Shown here: positions 6,471 to 14,574 of the stretch, one piece after another
Layout of the letters: the number at the start of each line of letters is the position of its first letter
How positions within the stretch are numbered: the first letter of the stretch is position 1
The notes under the pieces: model-generated
Databases searched by the model: none
Told to the model about the DNA's origin: nothing
What the model saw: the letters and a program-made list of their open reading frames with translations, nothing else
DNA from: an uncultured Candidatus Melainabacteria bacterium
GTDB taxonomy: Bacteria > Cyanobacteriota > Vampirovibrionia > Gastranaerophilales > Gastranaerophilaceae
NCBI GenBank assembly: GCA_934675685.1
Contig: CAKURL010000028.1
Span: forward strand, 1 to 20,600
DNA length: 20,600 nt
Reading direction: 5' to 3'
Program-made: the position numbers and the translations under genes

Positions 6471-7715
6471 ATGATTAAAATTGGAACAGCATTGTTTGAA
6501 GCGGCAGAACAACTAGAGCGCGAAAAAGGTATTTCAAAAGACGTTTTAGTGAGCTCTTTGTGCGACGCTTTAGTTGCGGCGTACAAAAAACACATCAAAG
6601 ATAAAGATGCGACAAACGTAGAAGCAATTTTAGACGAACAAGCTGGCGAAATTGGCGTTTTCAGAACAAAAGTCGTAGTTTCTGATGTTCAAGACGAAGA
6701 CTTAGAAATTTCTCTTGAAACAGCAAAAGAAATCGACGAAGACGTTGAATTAGACGACGAAGTAAAAATCGAAGTTACTCCTGAAAACTTTGGCAGAGTT
6801 GCTGCGCAAAGCGCAAAACAAGTTATCACTCAAAGAATTAGAGAAGCCGAAAGAAAAATGGTTTTAGACGAATTTTTGTCTAAAAAAGGTACTTTAATTA
6901 CAGGTATTATCCAAAGAAGAACAGATAGAGCGGTTATTGTAAACATCGGAAAAACAGACGCTATAATGCCAACAAGAGAACAAATCCCAGGGGAATATTA
7001 TAAACCTGGAAACAGAATTAGAGTCTTTGTTTTAGATGTAAAAGAAACATCAAAACTTCCTCAAGTAATCGTTTCTCAAGCGCATGCTGAAATTGTTCGC
7101 GAATTGTTTGAACTTGAAGTTCCTGAAATCGAAGATGGAATTGTTGAAATCAAATCTATCTCTCGTGAAGCGGGCTTCAGAACAAAACTTGCTGTTTGGT
7201 CAAACGACCCTTCAATCGACTCTGTGGGCGCTTGCATAGGGCCTCGCGGAACAAGAATTCAAACAATCGTTGGCGAATTGAAAAACGAAAAAATCGATAT
7301 CGTAAGATATTCTGAAGACCCTGTTGAATACATTGTAAACGCGCTTTCTCCTGCTCGCATTATCTCTGTTGACATCTTAGCGGACGAAGAAGATAGACAC
7401 GAAGCTTTCGTTATCGTTCCAGATGACCAATTGTCTTTGGCTATCGGAAGAGAAGGCCAAAATGTTCGCCTTGCGCATAGATTGACCGGTTGGAAAATTG
7501 ATATCAAATCTGAATCTCAAGCAAGAGAAATGGAAAAAAGAGAAGTGTCAAACGACTACATGGAAGATGAACAACCTCAAGACTATGTAGAAGAAGAAGT
7601 TGAAGTTGATGAAATCGCAGATGAAGCAAAAGAAGAAACTTCTCAAACAGGAATAGATGAAGAAGATCAAGAATTTGAACAAGAAGAGGTAGCTGAAGAA
7701 GAACCTCAAGAATAA
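6471..7715 (+). CDS. nusA: Transcription termination/antitermination protein NusA
   Basis: This 414-aa RNA polymerase-binding factor affects pausing, termination and antitermination. It has an N-terminal polymerase-binding domain (about 1-135), an S1 domain (about 139-203) and two KH domains with GxxG loops at GPRG (257-260) and GREG (326-329). There is no AR repeat region. Instead the protein ends in a strongly acidic tail (about 358-414) of mostly Glu and Asp. A good GGAG lies seven nt before the ATG. The usual downstream partners (ylxR, infB) are absent: a 13-bp terminator stem follows and then dnaX converges. Confidence 0.97.
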   Translation: MIKIGTALFEAAEQLEREKGISKDVLVSSLCDALVAAYKKHIKDKDATNVEAILDEQAGEIGVFRTKVVVSDVQDEDLEISLETAKEIDEDVELDDEVKIEVTPENFGRVAAQSAKQVITQRIREAERKMVLDEFLSKKGTLITGIIQRRTDRAVIVNIGKTDAIMPTREQIPGEYYKPGNRIRVFVLDVKETSKLPQVIVSQAHAEIVRELFELEVPEIEDGIVEIKSISREAGFRTKLAVWSNDPSIDSVGACIGPRGTRIQTIVGELKNEKIDIVRYSEDPVEYIVNALSPARIISVDILADEEDRHEAFVIVPDDQLSLAIGREGQNVRLAHRLTGWKIDIKSESQAREMEKREVSNDYMEDEQPQDYVEEEVEVDEIADEAKEETSQTGIDEEDQEFEQEEVAEEEPQE

Positions 7716-7740
7716 TTCTTGGTAAAATAAAATGATAAAT

Positions 7741-7781
7741 AAGTGGCTCTTTGGTTATTTTAATTTTTCAAAGAGCCACTT
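7741..7781. terminator. Bidirectional terminator between nusA and dnaX
   Basis: AAGTGGCTCTTTG (7741-7753) is perfectly inverted at 7769-7781, giving a 13-bp stem with a 15-nt loop. T-rich sequence follows on both strands. It lies between the convergent ends of nusA and dnaX. Confidence 0.85.
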
Positions 7782-7815
7782 TAATATTTTAATTAAAATT
7801 ATTTTTAAAAAATAG

Positions 7816-9723
7816 TTAATCTTCTATAATTCTGCCGTTAAATTGCTCAAGCATATCTTGGACTTTTGGGCTATAGTTCTTTTTTTCTGTCTTTTTTTCT
7901 TCCGTTTCTTCGTTTTCTCTGTTTTCATTTTTTTCTTCTGCTTTTGGTTGGTTAAAAGAATTAGAAGAATTGCTTACTTGTCCTTGAAAATTTTGCCTTT
8001 GTTGGGGTTGCCCTTGATTTTGGGGCATTGGTCTTGGAGCACTTGTGCTTAAAGGCTTTGTTGCTATAACTTTTGTATCTTGATTTATTCTAATGAATTC
8101 AGGTTCTAAATTTGGATAAGTCGCTTCAATTGCCGCTTTTAAAAGGTCAAAGCGGTTTGGCGACTTTGATTTTGTCAAAGTGTCGTCATTTAAAAAGCCC
8201 AAGATGAGCTTATTTTCTTTAATTCCAACAAGCTTTGCAACCCCTGAAAACAAGGCTCTTGTGGGGATTGACTTAATTGCATTTAAAATGTTTGCCCAAA
8301 TTTGAGCGCTGTCTTGGTTTTGGGCGATTTCTTTTGGAACAATTGTATTTGGTGCTTTTTGCGCTTCTTGAGGTTCTTGAGGGTTTTTAATTTCTTGTGC
8401 TAAAGGTTCTTGCGTTTGCGCGCTTTGTTGTGCGGGCGCGGTTTCCATAGTTGGTGCTTGCGCAGTTTGTTCTATAGGTGCTTGTGCACTTTGACTTATA
8501 GGCGCTTGTGCCCCCAAGGCCATAGCGGAAGCAGTGCTTGTTTTAGGCTGCGCTATTGGAATTGAAGCGTTTTGGGAGGTTTGAGCTTGGTTTTGGACAA
8601 TGATATTTTCTTGCCCCAAAGAAAGCTTACAAGAAGCAATGATTGCAAGCTCTGTCCAAAGATAAGGGTTCGTTGAAACTTTGATTTCTTTATAATATTC
8701 GATTAAAGTATTCAAAATTTTGATAATCTTATCTTTGTCAAAATTTCTTTCGTTATTTTTGATTTTTTTGATGTCTTCTTCAATCAAGGTTGTGAAATTT
8801 TTGATAGTTTCTTCGTTTTTTGAGTCAAGCGCTAGTATAACATTTCTCAAAAATTCTATAAAGTTTTCTGCAAGATTTCTTGGCTCGCTTCCTTTTGAAT
8901 AGATTGTTTCTATTTTGACTAAAGAATTTTCTATATTTTCATCGTAAATAGAATTCAGTAAATCAAGCATTGTGTCAAAGTTGATTTTGCCTAAAAGTTC
9001 TTCAATGAGTTCTTTTGAAATTTCTTCTTTGACCCCTAAAATGCTCACTTGATCAAGAAGTGCAAGAGAATCTCTTAAGCCTCCCGAGACATTTTTTGCA
9101 ATGGTGAACAAGGCTTCATCTGTGATTTTAATGTTTTCTTTGTCTGAGATTTCTCTTAATCTTTTTATGATGTCTTGGGTTGTAATTCTTCTTAAATCGA
9201 ACCTTTGACATCTCGAAATAATTGTTTCTAAGACTTTATGAGGTTCTGTTGTGGCCAAGATAAAAATAACGTTTTTAGGAGGCTCTTCGAAAGTCTTTAA
9301 AAGCGCATTAAAAGCGTCGTTTGAGAGCATGTGGACTTCGTCTATGATGAAGATTTTATATTTGCCGTTAATTGGCGCATATTGCACTTGCGAGATTAAT
9401 TCTTTTGCGTCTTGTATCCCGCGGTTAGAAGCCGCGTCGATTTCGATTACGTCCAGTCCTGTTGCGTTTGTGATATCCACGCAACTTGCGCATTTCTGGC
9501 ATGGCGTCAAAGTTGGGCCATGTTCGCAATTTAAGGATTTTGCCAAAATCCTTGCTGTAGAAGTTTTTCCTGTCCCTCTTGGGCCGCAAAATAAATATGC
9601 ATTTGCAATTCTATTTAATTCGATTGCATTAGATAAAGCCTTCACAAGGCTTTCTTGCCCAACTATGTCACTAAAAGATTGAGGGCGATATTTTCTGAAA
9701 AGTGGCAAGTAATTTTGTTCCAT
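7816..9723 (-). CDS. dnaX: DNA polymerase III subunit gamma/tau
   Basis: This 635-aa ATPase of the clamp loader places the sliding clamp on DNA. Domain I has Walker A GPRGTGKT (47-54), a four-cysteine zinc module (C66, C75, C78, C81), Walker B DEVH (128-131), sensor 1 ATTE (157-160) and the SRC arginine-finger motif (170-172). Domain III precedes a long Ala/Gln/Pro-rich linker (about 375-470), then a globular tau-like region and a charged, Asn/Gln-rich end. Two in-frame A_AAA_AAG heptamers near the 3' end (minus strand, 7898-7891 and 7886-7879) are the slippery sequence used by E. coli dnaX. The start has no Shine-Dalgarno, and a TATAAT lies six nt before the ATG, so the mRNA may be leaderless. 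Confidence 0.96.
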   Translation of the reverse strand: MEQNYLPLFRKYRPQSFSDIVGQESLVKALSNAIELNRIANAYLFCGPRGTGKTSTARILAKSLNCEHGPTLTPCQKCASCVDITNATGLDVIEIDAASNRGIQDAKELISQVQYAPINGKYKIFIIDEVHMLSNDAFNALLKTFEEPPKNVIFILATTEPHKVLETIISRCQRFDLRRITTQDIIKRLREISDKENIKITDEALFTIAKNVSGGLRDSLALLDQVSILGVKEEISKELIEELLGKINFDTMLDLLNSIYDENIENSLVKIETIYSKGSEPRNLAENFIEFLRNVILALDSKNEETIKNFTTLIEEDIKKIKNNERNFDKDKIIKILNTLIEYYKEIKVSTNPYLWTELAIIASCKLSLGQENIIVQNQAQTSQNASIPIAQPKTSTASAMALGAQAPISQSAQAPIEQTAQAPTMETAPAQQSAQTQEPLAQEIKNPQEPQEAQKAPNTIVPKEIAQNQDSAQIWANILNAIKSIPTRALFSGVAKLVGIKENKLILGFLNDDTLTKSKSPNRFDLLKAAIEATYPNLEPEFIRINQDTKVIATKPLSTSAPRPMPQNQGQPQQRQNFQGQVSNSSNSFNQPKAEEKNENRENEETEEKKTEKKNYSPKVQDMLEQFNGRIIED

Positions 9724-9729
9724 AAAATA

Positions 9730-9735
9730 ATTATA
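9730..9735 (-). promoter_or_regulatory. -10 box of dnaX, possibly leaderless
   Basis: On the minus strand TATAAT (9735-9730) is followed by exactly six nt and then the dnaX ATG. This would place the transcription start on the A of the start codon. The -35 region is poor. Confidence 0.5.
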
Positions 9736-9823
9736 TAATCAACATGAAATTTTATAAAATGATTTTTTTATCATATAAATATATTAAAAATTTTTTTTTA
9801 TACGCACAATTTTTTTAGCGCAT

Positions 9824-9829
9824 TATAAT
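9824..9829 (+). promoter_or_regulatory. -10 box of atpD-atpC
   Basis: TATAAT (9824-9829) lies 38 nt before the atpD ATG and would give a leader of about 30 nt. No clear -35 is seen at 16-18 nt. Confidence 0.45.
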
Positions 9830-9867
9830 TGTTTTATATATACTGCTACAATTTTGAGGAGCACATT

Positions 9868-11268
9868 ATGGAGAATTTAAACGGAATTATCGTTCAAATT
9901 ATCGGGCCTGTAATCGACGTTAAGTTTGACTCTGGCGTTTTGCCCGAAATCTATGACGCATTAGAAATTTATAGAGAAGACGGAACAAAGATCACTTTAG
10001 AAGTGCAACAATTGCTCGGAGAAAACACAGTCCGCGCTGTTGCGATGTCGTCTACTGATGGCTTGAAAAGAGGCATGGAAGTAGTAAATACTAAAGAACC
10101 AATCAAAGTTCCGGTTGGAAAAGGAATTTTAGGAAGAATTTTAAACGTATTGGGTGAGCCTGTGGACAACCAAGGCGAAGTCCAAGCGGAAGACAAATTC
10201 CCAATCCACAGACCAAGTCCAAAATTAACTGAACAAAATACAAATATAGAAATCCTAGAAACCGGTATTAAAGTAATCGACCTTTTGATGCCATATCAAA
10301 AAGGCGGAAAAATCGGCTTGTTTGGGGGTGCGGGCGTTGGAAAAACAGTTTTGATTATGGAATTAATCCATAACATCGCAGCACAACACGACGGCGTTTC
10401 TGTGTTCGGGGGCGTTGGCGAAAGAACTCGTGAAGGAAACGATTTATATAATGAAATGAAAGAATCGGGCGTTTTAGACAAAGTTGCTTTGATTTATGGG
10501 CAAATGAACGAACCCCCTGGGGCTCGTATGAGAGTCGGTCTTTCTACTTTGACATGCGCTGAATATTTTAGAGACGTGACTCATCAAGACGTGTTGTTGT
10601 TCATAGACAACATCTTCCGTTTTGTTCAAGCAGGTTCTGAAGTATCTGCCCTTTTGGGCCGTATGCCTTCTGCTGTTGGTTATCAACCTACTTTGGCTCA
10701 AGAAGTTGGTGAATTGCAAGAAAGAATTACATCTACAAAAGATGGTTCAATTACATCAGTTCAAGCGGTTTACGTTCCAGCGGACGACTTGACTGACCCA
10801 GCACCGGCCACTACTTTCACCCACTTAGACGCTTCTACTGTATTATCCAGAAACATCGCTTCTTTGGGTATTTATCCTGCTGCAGACCCTCTTGAATCTT
10901 CTTCAAGAGCGCTTGACCCACACGTAATCGGTGAAGAACATTATTCAGTAGCTAAAAAAGTTCTTGAAATTTTGCAAAAATATAAAGATTTGCAAGATAT
11001 CATCGCGATTTTGGGTATGGACGAATTGTCTGAAGAAGACAAACTCACTGTGAACCGTGCAAGAAAAATTCAAAAATTCTTGTCTCAACCATTCTTCGTT
11101 GCGGAACAATTCTCTGGCGTAAAAGGAAAATATGTCAAATTAGAAGATTCAATAAAAGGCTTCAAAGAAATCATCGAAGGAAAACACGATGACCTTCCGG
11201 AACAAGCTTTCTATATGACAGGAACAATCGAAGATGTGCTTGAAAAAGCGAAAGCACAAGCTGTATAA
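9868..11268 (+). CDS. atpD: ATP synthase F1 subunit beta
   Basis: This 466-aa catalytic subunit of the F1 sector makes ATP at the inner face of the cytoplasmic membrane. Walker A is GGAGVGKT (153-160), followed by GERTREG (184-190) with the catalytic Glu, FIDNIFRF (Walker B) and YQPTLAQEVGELQERI. The DELSEED lever motif is seen as DELSEEDKL near residues 389-397. The open frame extends upstream to 9829, but the start is placed at 9868 because GAGGAG lies six nt before it and the family begins MENLNGII. It is followed 11 bp later by atpC, with no other ATP synthase genes around. Confidence 0.98.
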   Translation: MENLNGIIVQIIGPVIDVKFDSGVLPEIYDALEIYREDGTKITLEVQQLLGENTVRAVAMSSTDGLKRGMEVVNTKEPIKVPVGKGILGRILNVLGEPVDNQGEVQAEDKFPIHRPSPKLTEQNTNIEILETGIKVIDLLMPYQKGGKIGLFGGAGVGKTVLIMELIHNIAAQHDGVSVFGGVGERTREGNDLYNEMKESGVLDKVALIYGQMNEPPGARMRVGLSTLTCAEYFRDVTHQDVLLFIDNIFRFVQAGSEVSALLGRMPSAVGYQPTLAQEVGELQERITSTKDGSITSVQAVYVPADDLTDPAPATTFTHLDASTVLSRNIASLGIYPAADPLESSSRALDPHVIGEEHYSVAKKVLEILQKYKDLQDIIAILGMDELSEEDKLTVNRARKIQKFLSQPFFVAEQFSGVKGKYVKLEDSIKGFKEIIEGKHDDLPEQAFYMTGTIEDVLEKAKAQAV

Positions 11269-11279
11269 GGGAAATTTTT

Positions 11280-11687
11280 ATGAGTTTCGATATTCATTTA
11301 AAAGTAATAACTCATCAAAAAATCGTTTTTGAAGACGACATTGATGAATTATATGTACAAGCAAAAGATGGTCGCTTGGGAATTTTGAAAAATCACACTC
11401 CTTTGGTTTGTGCGCTTGATGTCGGAGTGGCAAAGACTGTGAAAGCAGAAAATTCGCAATGTATCGCTATCATGGGTGGTATTTTGCAATTTAGCAACAA
11501 CGAAGCTACTATCTTGACAGATATCGCAGAGCTTGAATGTGACATCGACATAGCAAGAGCAAAACAAGCAAAAGAAAGAGCGGAAGCAAGAATAAAAGCA
11601 AAAGATGAAAATCTTGACATGGCAAGAGCCCAAATTGCGCTTGCAAAAGCTATTGCAAGAATTTCTGCGACAAGCAAAAAATTCTAA
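11280..11687 (+). CDS. atpC: ATP synthase F1 subunit epsilon
   Basis: This 135-aa subunit of the central stalk couples rotation to catalysis and can inhibit ATP hydrolysis. The N-terminal beta-sandwich (about 1-85) contains GRLGILKNHTPLVCAL, the family's conserved core, and a two-helix C-terminal domain (about 88-135) is rich in Ala, Lys and Arg. AGGGA lies upstream of the ATG. It is cotranscribed with atpD and followed by a strong terminator. Confidence 0.95.
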   Translation: MSFDIHLKVITHQKIVFEDDIDELYVQAKDGRLGILKNHTPLVCALDVGVAKTVKAENSQCIAIMGGILQFSNNEATILTDIAELECDIDIARAKQAKERAEARIKAKDENLDMARAQIALAKAIARISATSKKF

Positions 11688-11708
11688 AAAATTTAAAATT
11701 TTTAAAAT

Positions 11709-11749
11709 AAAAAGAGCGGTGAATTTGAATTTCAATCGCTCTTTTTTTT
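11709..11749. terminator. Bidirectional terminator after atpC
   Basis: AAAAAGAGCG (11709-11718) pairs with CGCTCTTTTT (11737-11746), with a T run to 11749. The A run on the left arm gives a U-tract on the minus strand for the converging thioredoxin gene. Confidence 0.88.
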
Positions 11750-11763
11750 AATAAAAACGTTTA

Positions 11764-12291
11764 TTATTCAGCTAATTCTAAAATTCTGTCTCTTACGACT
11801 GTTTTAGAGTCTTCGTTAAAGAATGTGCCGTTGTCTAATTGCACTTTTTCGCCGTTTGTTTTAATTACATAAACCGTAGGGAATCCTTGCACGCCATATT
11901 CTTGCATTAGCGCTTGGTTTTCAGGTTTTTCGCAATTTACATAAGCCACTGCTACGTTCTTTTTGATTTTGGAATCTTTAGAGATTTTGTTGTATGTAGG
12001 TGCGAAGCTTTGGCAGAAATGGCACCAATCTGTATAGAAAAATACAACAACAGGTTTTCCTGTAGCCTTTGCTTTTTCTAAGGTTTTTCCTTTGTCAAAT
12101 TGTTTAGAGATAACGACTTTTTTGCCGCCATTGTCTTGAGAGCCCAAAGATGGGTTAAAATTCAAAACAGATAAAGTTAAAGCTGCAAATGACATTACAA
12201 GAGAAACGATTGTCATTACAACAAGAGCTCTGCATTTGCATTTTTTTTCGTCTTTTGAAGTTACTTCTTCAACGTTTTTTTCTTCTGACAT
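11764..12291 (-). CDS. Membrane-anchored thioredoxin-like protein
   Basis: This 175-aa protein has a short charged N-terminus containing CKC, one membrane segment (about 22-44) and a thioredoxin fold outside the membrane (about 60-175). The redox-active site is WCHFC (C90, C93) and the cis-proline is P138 in GFPT. Folds of this kind reduce or form disulfides in exported proteins. CHFC is neither the classic CGPC nor the DsbA-type CPHC, so the direction of the reaction is not evident. A Shine-Dalgarno (AAGGAG, seven nt) and a likely promoter at 12326-12334 precede it. The extracytoplasmic orientation is inferred from the single helix and is not certain, because the N-terminus has both acidic and basic residues. 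Confidence 0.88.
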   Translation of the reverse strand: MSEEKNVEEVTSKDEKKCKCRALVVMTIVSLVMSFAALTLSVLNFNPSLGSQDNGGKKVVISKQFDKGKTLEKAKATGKPVVVFFYTDWCHFCQSFAPTYNKISKDSKIKKNVAVAYVNCEKPENQALMQEYGVQGFPTVYVIKTNGEKVQLDNGTFFNEDSKTVVRDRILELAE

Positions 12292-12325
12292 TTAAAACTC
12301 CTTTTTGTCCTTTTTTCTTATTTAA

Positions 12326-12334
12326 TCTATAACA
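12326..12334 (-). promoter_or_regulatory. Extended -10 promoter of the thioredoxin gene
   Basis: On the minus strand, TGT (12334-12332) and TATAGA (12331-12326) form an extended -10, just past the stop of the upstream 396-aa gene. The -35 is weak. Confidence 0.45.
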
Positions 12335-12348
12335 TAAAACTTTGTTTT

Positions 12349-13539
12349 TTAAAAGCTATTGTCGCTTTTTGTGATTTCAAGCAAATTTGAAAATAATTCA
12401 GAATTGAATAACACTGTGGTTGGCGAAAAAATCCCGTTTTCGATGAATGCCGATTTCGTGTTGAATAATAATTCTTCTAAAGTCGAAAAATCAGTATTTA
12501 AGACTTTATTTATTTCTTCAAAAAAGTTTTCATTTTCTTCAAGCGCATATTTTATGACGCTTGGGGGGATTTTGTCGCTTGTTAAAAATTCTCTTATACA
12601 AGCTTCTTTGCCTTCTATTTCTTCTTTGAAGCATTTTAAAAATGTTTCAAAGAAAGGAATGACATAAAATCCTCTTTTTTTGTCTACCCAAAGGGCAACG
12701 TCATAAGTTTCTTTATGGCTTGAAAAGCCTCCTATTGCATTTTCTAAAAAATCGGATTCCGAGCTATTTAACTCTTTGATTTTTAAAAATCTATTTTTTT
12801 CCACTTTTTCAATCAAGTTTGAAAAATCTTTCTTTTGCCCATCGAGGCGAAATTCGTTAAAATATTTAATCAATTCATCAACTTTTTTGTTTGTTGTTGT
12901 GATGAAGTTGCAATCTTCTTTAAGTTCAAAACATTCTTTCATTTTTTCATAAAATTCTTCAGCACTTTTTTCTAATGTTTTTCTTTTTTCTTCATTTTTA
13001 AAATAAGCACATCTTGAATCTTGGATTAAATGCTTAATTCCTTCTGTGGTTGCTTTGAATACATCGTGCTCTGAAATCACGTCGTGGACTTCTAGGATAA
13101 AATATGCTCCATTTAATTCCACAATTCTTGCTTCGATATAATCAAAGCGCCCAATTTGCTTTAGGTGGTTCATTTTTACCATAGGAATTAATGTCACATC
13201 TTTTTCTGATGTGATACAAGTGGTCTCAAAGCCATTTGATAAAATTTTATTTACTTTAAAAATACTCACAAAAGAATTTAAAAGAGCATTTATGATTTCG
13301 TCATAGCTTTTGTTGTTTCTTCTGAAATATTCTAAAACCCTGAGCCCGCTTTGCATTTTCATGTCTAATATGTATTCTATGACAAAGTTATTAAATTGCT
13401 TTGGGGTTTCGATTTCTATTTCGTTGATTTCTAAATATTTTTGAAAATCTTGAGACAATTCTTCGTCTTGCGCCAAAAAATCCAAAATGGAATCCATTGT
13501 TTGTCCGATTAAATTTAAGCTATCGACTACGCTAATCAA
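12349..13539 (-). CDS. Hypothetical 396-aa protein in the tatD-tlyA cluster
   Basis: I do not recognise this protein. It is soluble, mostly helical and rich in Glu, Lys and Phe, with no signal peptide, membrane segment or obvious nucleotide-binding motif. A central section (about residues 110-165) looks like beta structure, followed by helices. The start is TTG, inside the overlap TTGA with the tlyA stop. It is preferred over the later ATG at 13497 because AAGGA lies seven nt upstream of the TTG and nothing similar precedes the ATG. The overlap implies coupled translation with tlyA, but not a shared function. Confidence 0.8.
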   Translation of the reverse strand: MISVVDSLNLIGQTMDSILDFLAQDEELSQDFQKYLEINEIEIETPKQFNNFVIEYILDMKMQSGLRVLEYFRRNNKSYDEIINALLNSFVSIFKVNKILSNGFETTCITSEKDVTLIPMVKMNHLKQIGRFDYIEARIVELNGAYFILEVHDVISEHDVFKATTEGIKHLIQDSRCAYFKNEEKRKTLEKSAEEFYEKMKECFELKEDCNFITTTNKKVDELIKYFNEFRLDGQKKDFSNLIEKVEKNRFLKIKELNSSESDFLENAIGGFSSHKETYDVALWVDKKRGFYVIPFFETFLKCFKEEIEGKEACIREFLTSDKIPPSVIKYALEENENFFEEINKVLNTDFSTLEELLFNTKSAFIENGIFSPTTVLFNSELFSNLLEITKSDNSF

Positions 13540-14306
13540 TTTTCTATCCTTTTTAAATATATTAAGTATTCAATGTTTTTGCTCTTCGCGCCTTGGATTG
13601 GGCTCTCTATGAGCCCTAGAGTCTCAAAGCCTATGGAGTTTGCGAAATTTTTGATGTCCTCGATTATTTTTTTTCGCACTTTTTCTTCTTTGACAACTCC
13701 GCCTTTGTCTATGTCTTCTCTGTTTGCTTCAAATTGCGGCTTGATTAAAAGAACACAAGTTGCGTCTTTTGAAATTAAATTTTTGCAATTTTCAAGCACT
13801 TTTTTGATGGAGATGAAAGATAAATCCATCGACATAAAGCTTGGAAGCTCGTCTGAATCCTTAAAGACTTCTTCTTTTTTGCAATTTTTTACGTTTATTT
13901 TTTCAATAGATTTAATTCTTTCATCGTTTCTTAATTTCCAGGCTAATTGGTTGTAGCCGCAATCAAGCGCATAGACGAATTTTGCCCCGTGTTGAAGCAT
14001 ACAATCCACAAAGCCACCTGTGGAGGCACCCATATCTATACAAATTTTGTCTTTTAAATCGATATTGAAAGCTTTTATAGCTCCTTCCAATTTCAAGCCC
14101 CCTCTTGAGACATAAGGGATTGAATTTATTTCAATTTTTTTTGGTTTTTCCTTTGAAAAAAGCTGTTCTTCTGAAAAAAGTGTTCCCGCTTTAGTCACTA
14201 AAACATCATCTATTTTCACGTTTCCAGCCAAAATATTCGCGCTTGCTGCGCTTTTTGTCTCGAAAAAACCATGTTCAAATAAAATTAAATCTAATCTTTT
14301 TTTCAT
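13536..14306 (-). CDS. tlyA: TlyA family rRNA (cytidine-2'-O)-methyltransferase
   Basis: This 256-aa protein has an N-terminal S4 RNA-binding domain (about 3-62), a YVSRGGLKL linker (65-73) and an FtsJ-like Rossmann methyltransferase domain. The SAM motif DMGASTGGF is at 91-99, and MDLSFIS at about 160-166 is family-typical. Characterised TlyA enzymes methylate 2'-OH of cytidine in 16S and/or 23S rRNA and affect capreomycin sensitivity. Older databases call them haemolysins. The start overlaps the upstream 85-aa gene by one base (TAATG) and the end overlaps the next gene by four. Which rRNA site is modified cannot be read from the sequence. Confidence 0.93.
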   Translation of the reverse strand: MKKRLDLILFEHGFFETKSAASANILAGNVKIDDVLVTKAGTLFSEEQLFSKEKPKKIEINSIPYVSRGGLKLEGAIKAFNIDLKDKICIDMGASTGGFVDCMLQHGAKFVYALDCGYNQLAWKLRNDERIKSIEKINVKNCKKEEVFKDSDELPSFMSMDLSFISIKKVLENCKNLISKDATCVLLIKPQFEANREDIDKGGVVKEEKVRKKIIEDIKNFANSIGFETLGLIESPIQGAKSKNIEYLIYLKRIEN

Positions 14307-14563
14307 TATTCTTGAGTTAAATATTTTTCTTCTTGAAGTGCAACAGAGACAATCCTGTCTGACAAAATTGCTGCTTTTTTGATTGGGCCTAATGGTTCAA
14401 ATTCTACCATTTTGATTTCTGTGGAATTGATTAAAGCTTTCAATTCGTCATATACTTTTTGAGCATTGTCAAAATATAAAACAAGAGGGCTTGCCATGTC
14501 TTTACAAAAAACCAAAAGAGCTGTTCTTACTTGAATTTTTCCTTGTAGATGTTGTTGTGCCAT
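14306..14563 (-). CDS. Hypothetical 85-aa protein between tatD and tlyA
   Basis: I do not recognise this small soluble protein. Alternating hydrophobic runs (TALLVFCK, LVLYFDNAQ, IKMVEFEP, IVSVALQEE) around one helix (about 33-45) suggest a compact alpha/beta fold. There is a GPIKKAAI motif near residues 58-65. AAAGGA eight nt before the ATG overlaps the tatD stop codon, and its own stop shares one base with the tlyA start. Such tight packing makes it very likely to be a real, cotranslated gene. Confidence 0.82.
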   Translation of the reverse strand: MAQQHLQGKIQVRTALLVFCKDMASPLVLYFDNAQKVYDELKALINSTEIKMVEFEPLGPIKKAAILSDRIVSVALQEEKYLTQE

Positions 14564-14574
14564 TTTTTTATCCT

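Noticed and set aside
12235..12300. Lipoprotein or cleavable signal peptide on the thioredoxin protein (CKC before the helix)
   Set aside because: The cysteines precede the hydrophobic segment, so they cannot be a lipobox. An uncleaved anchor is more likely.
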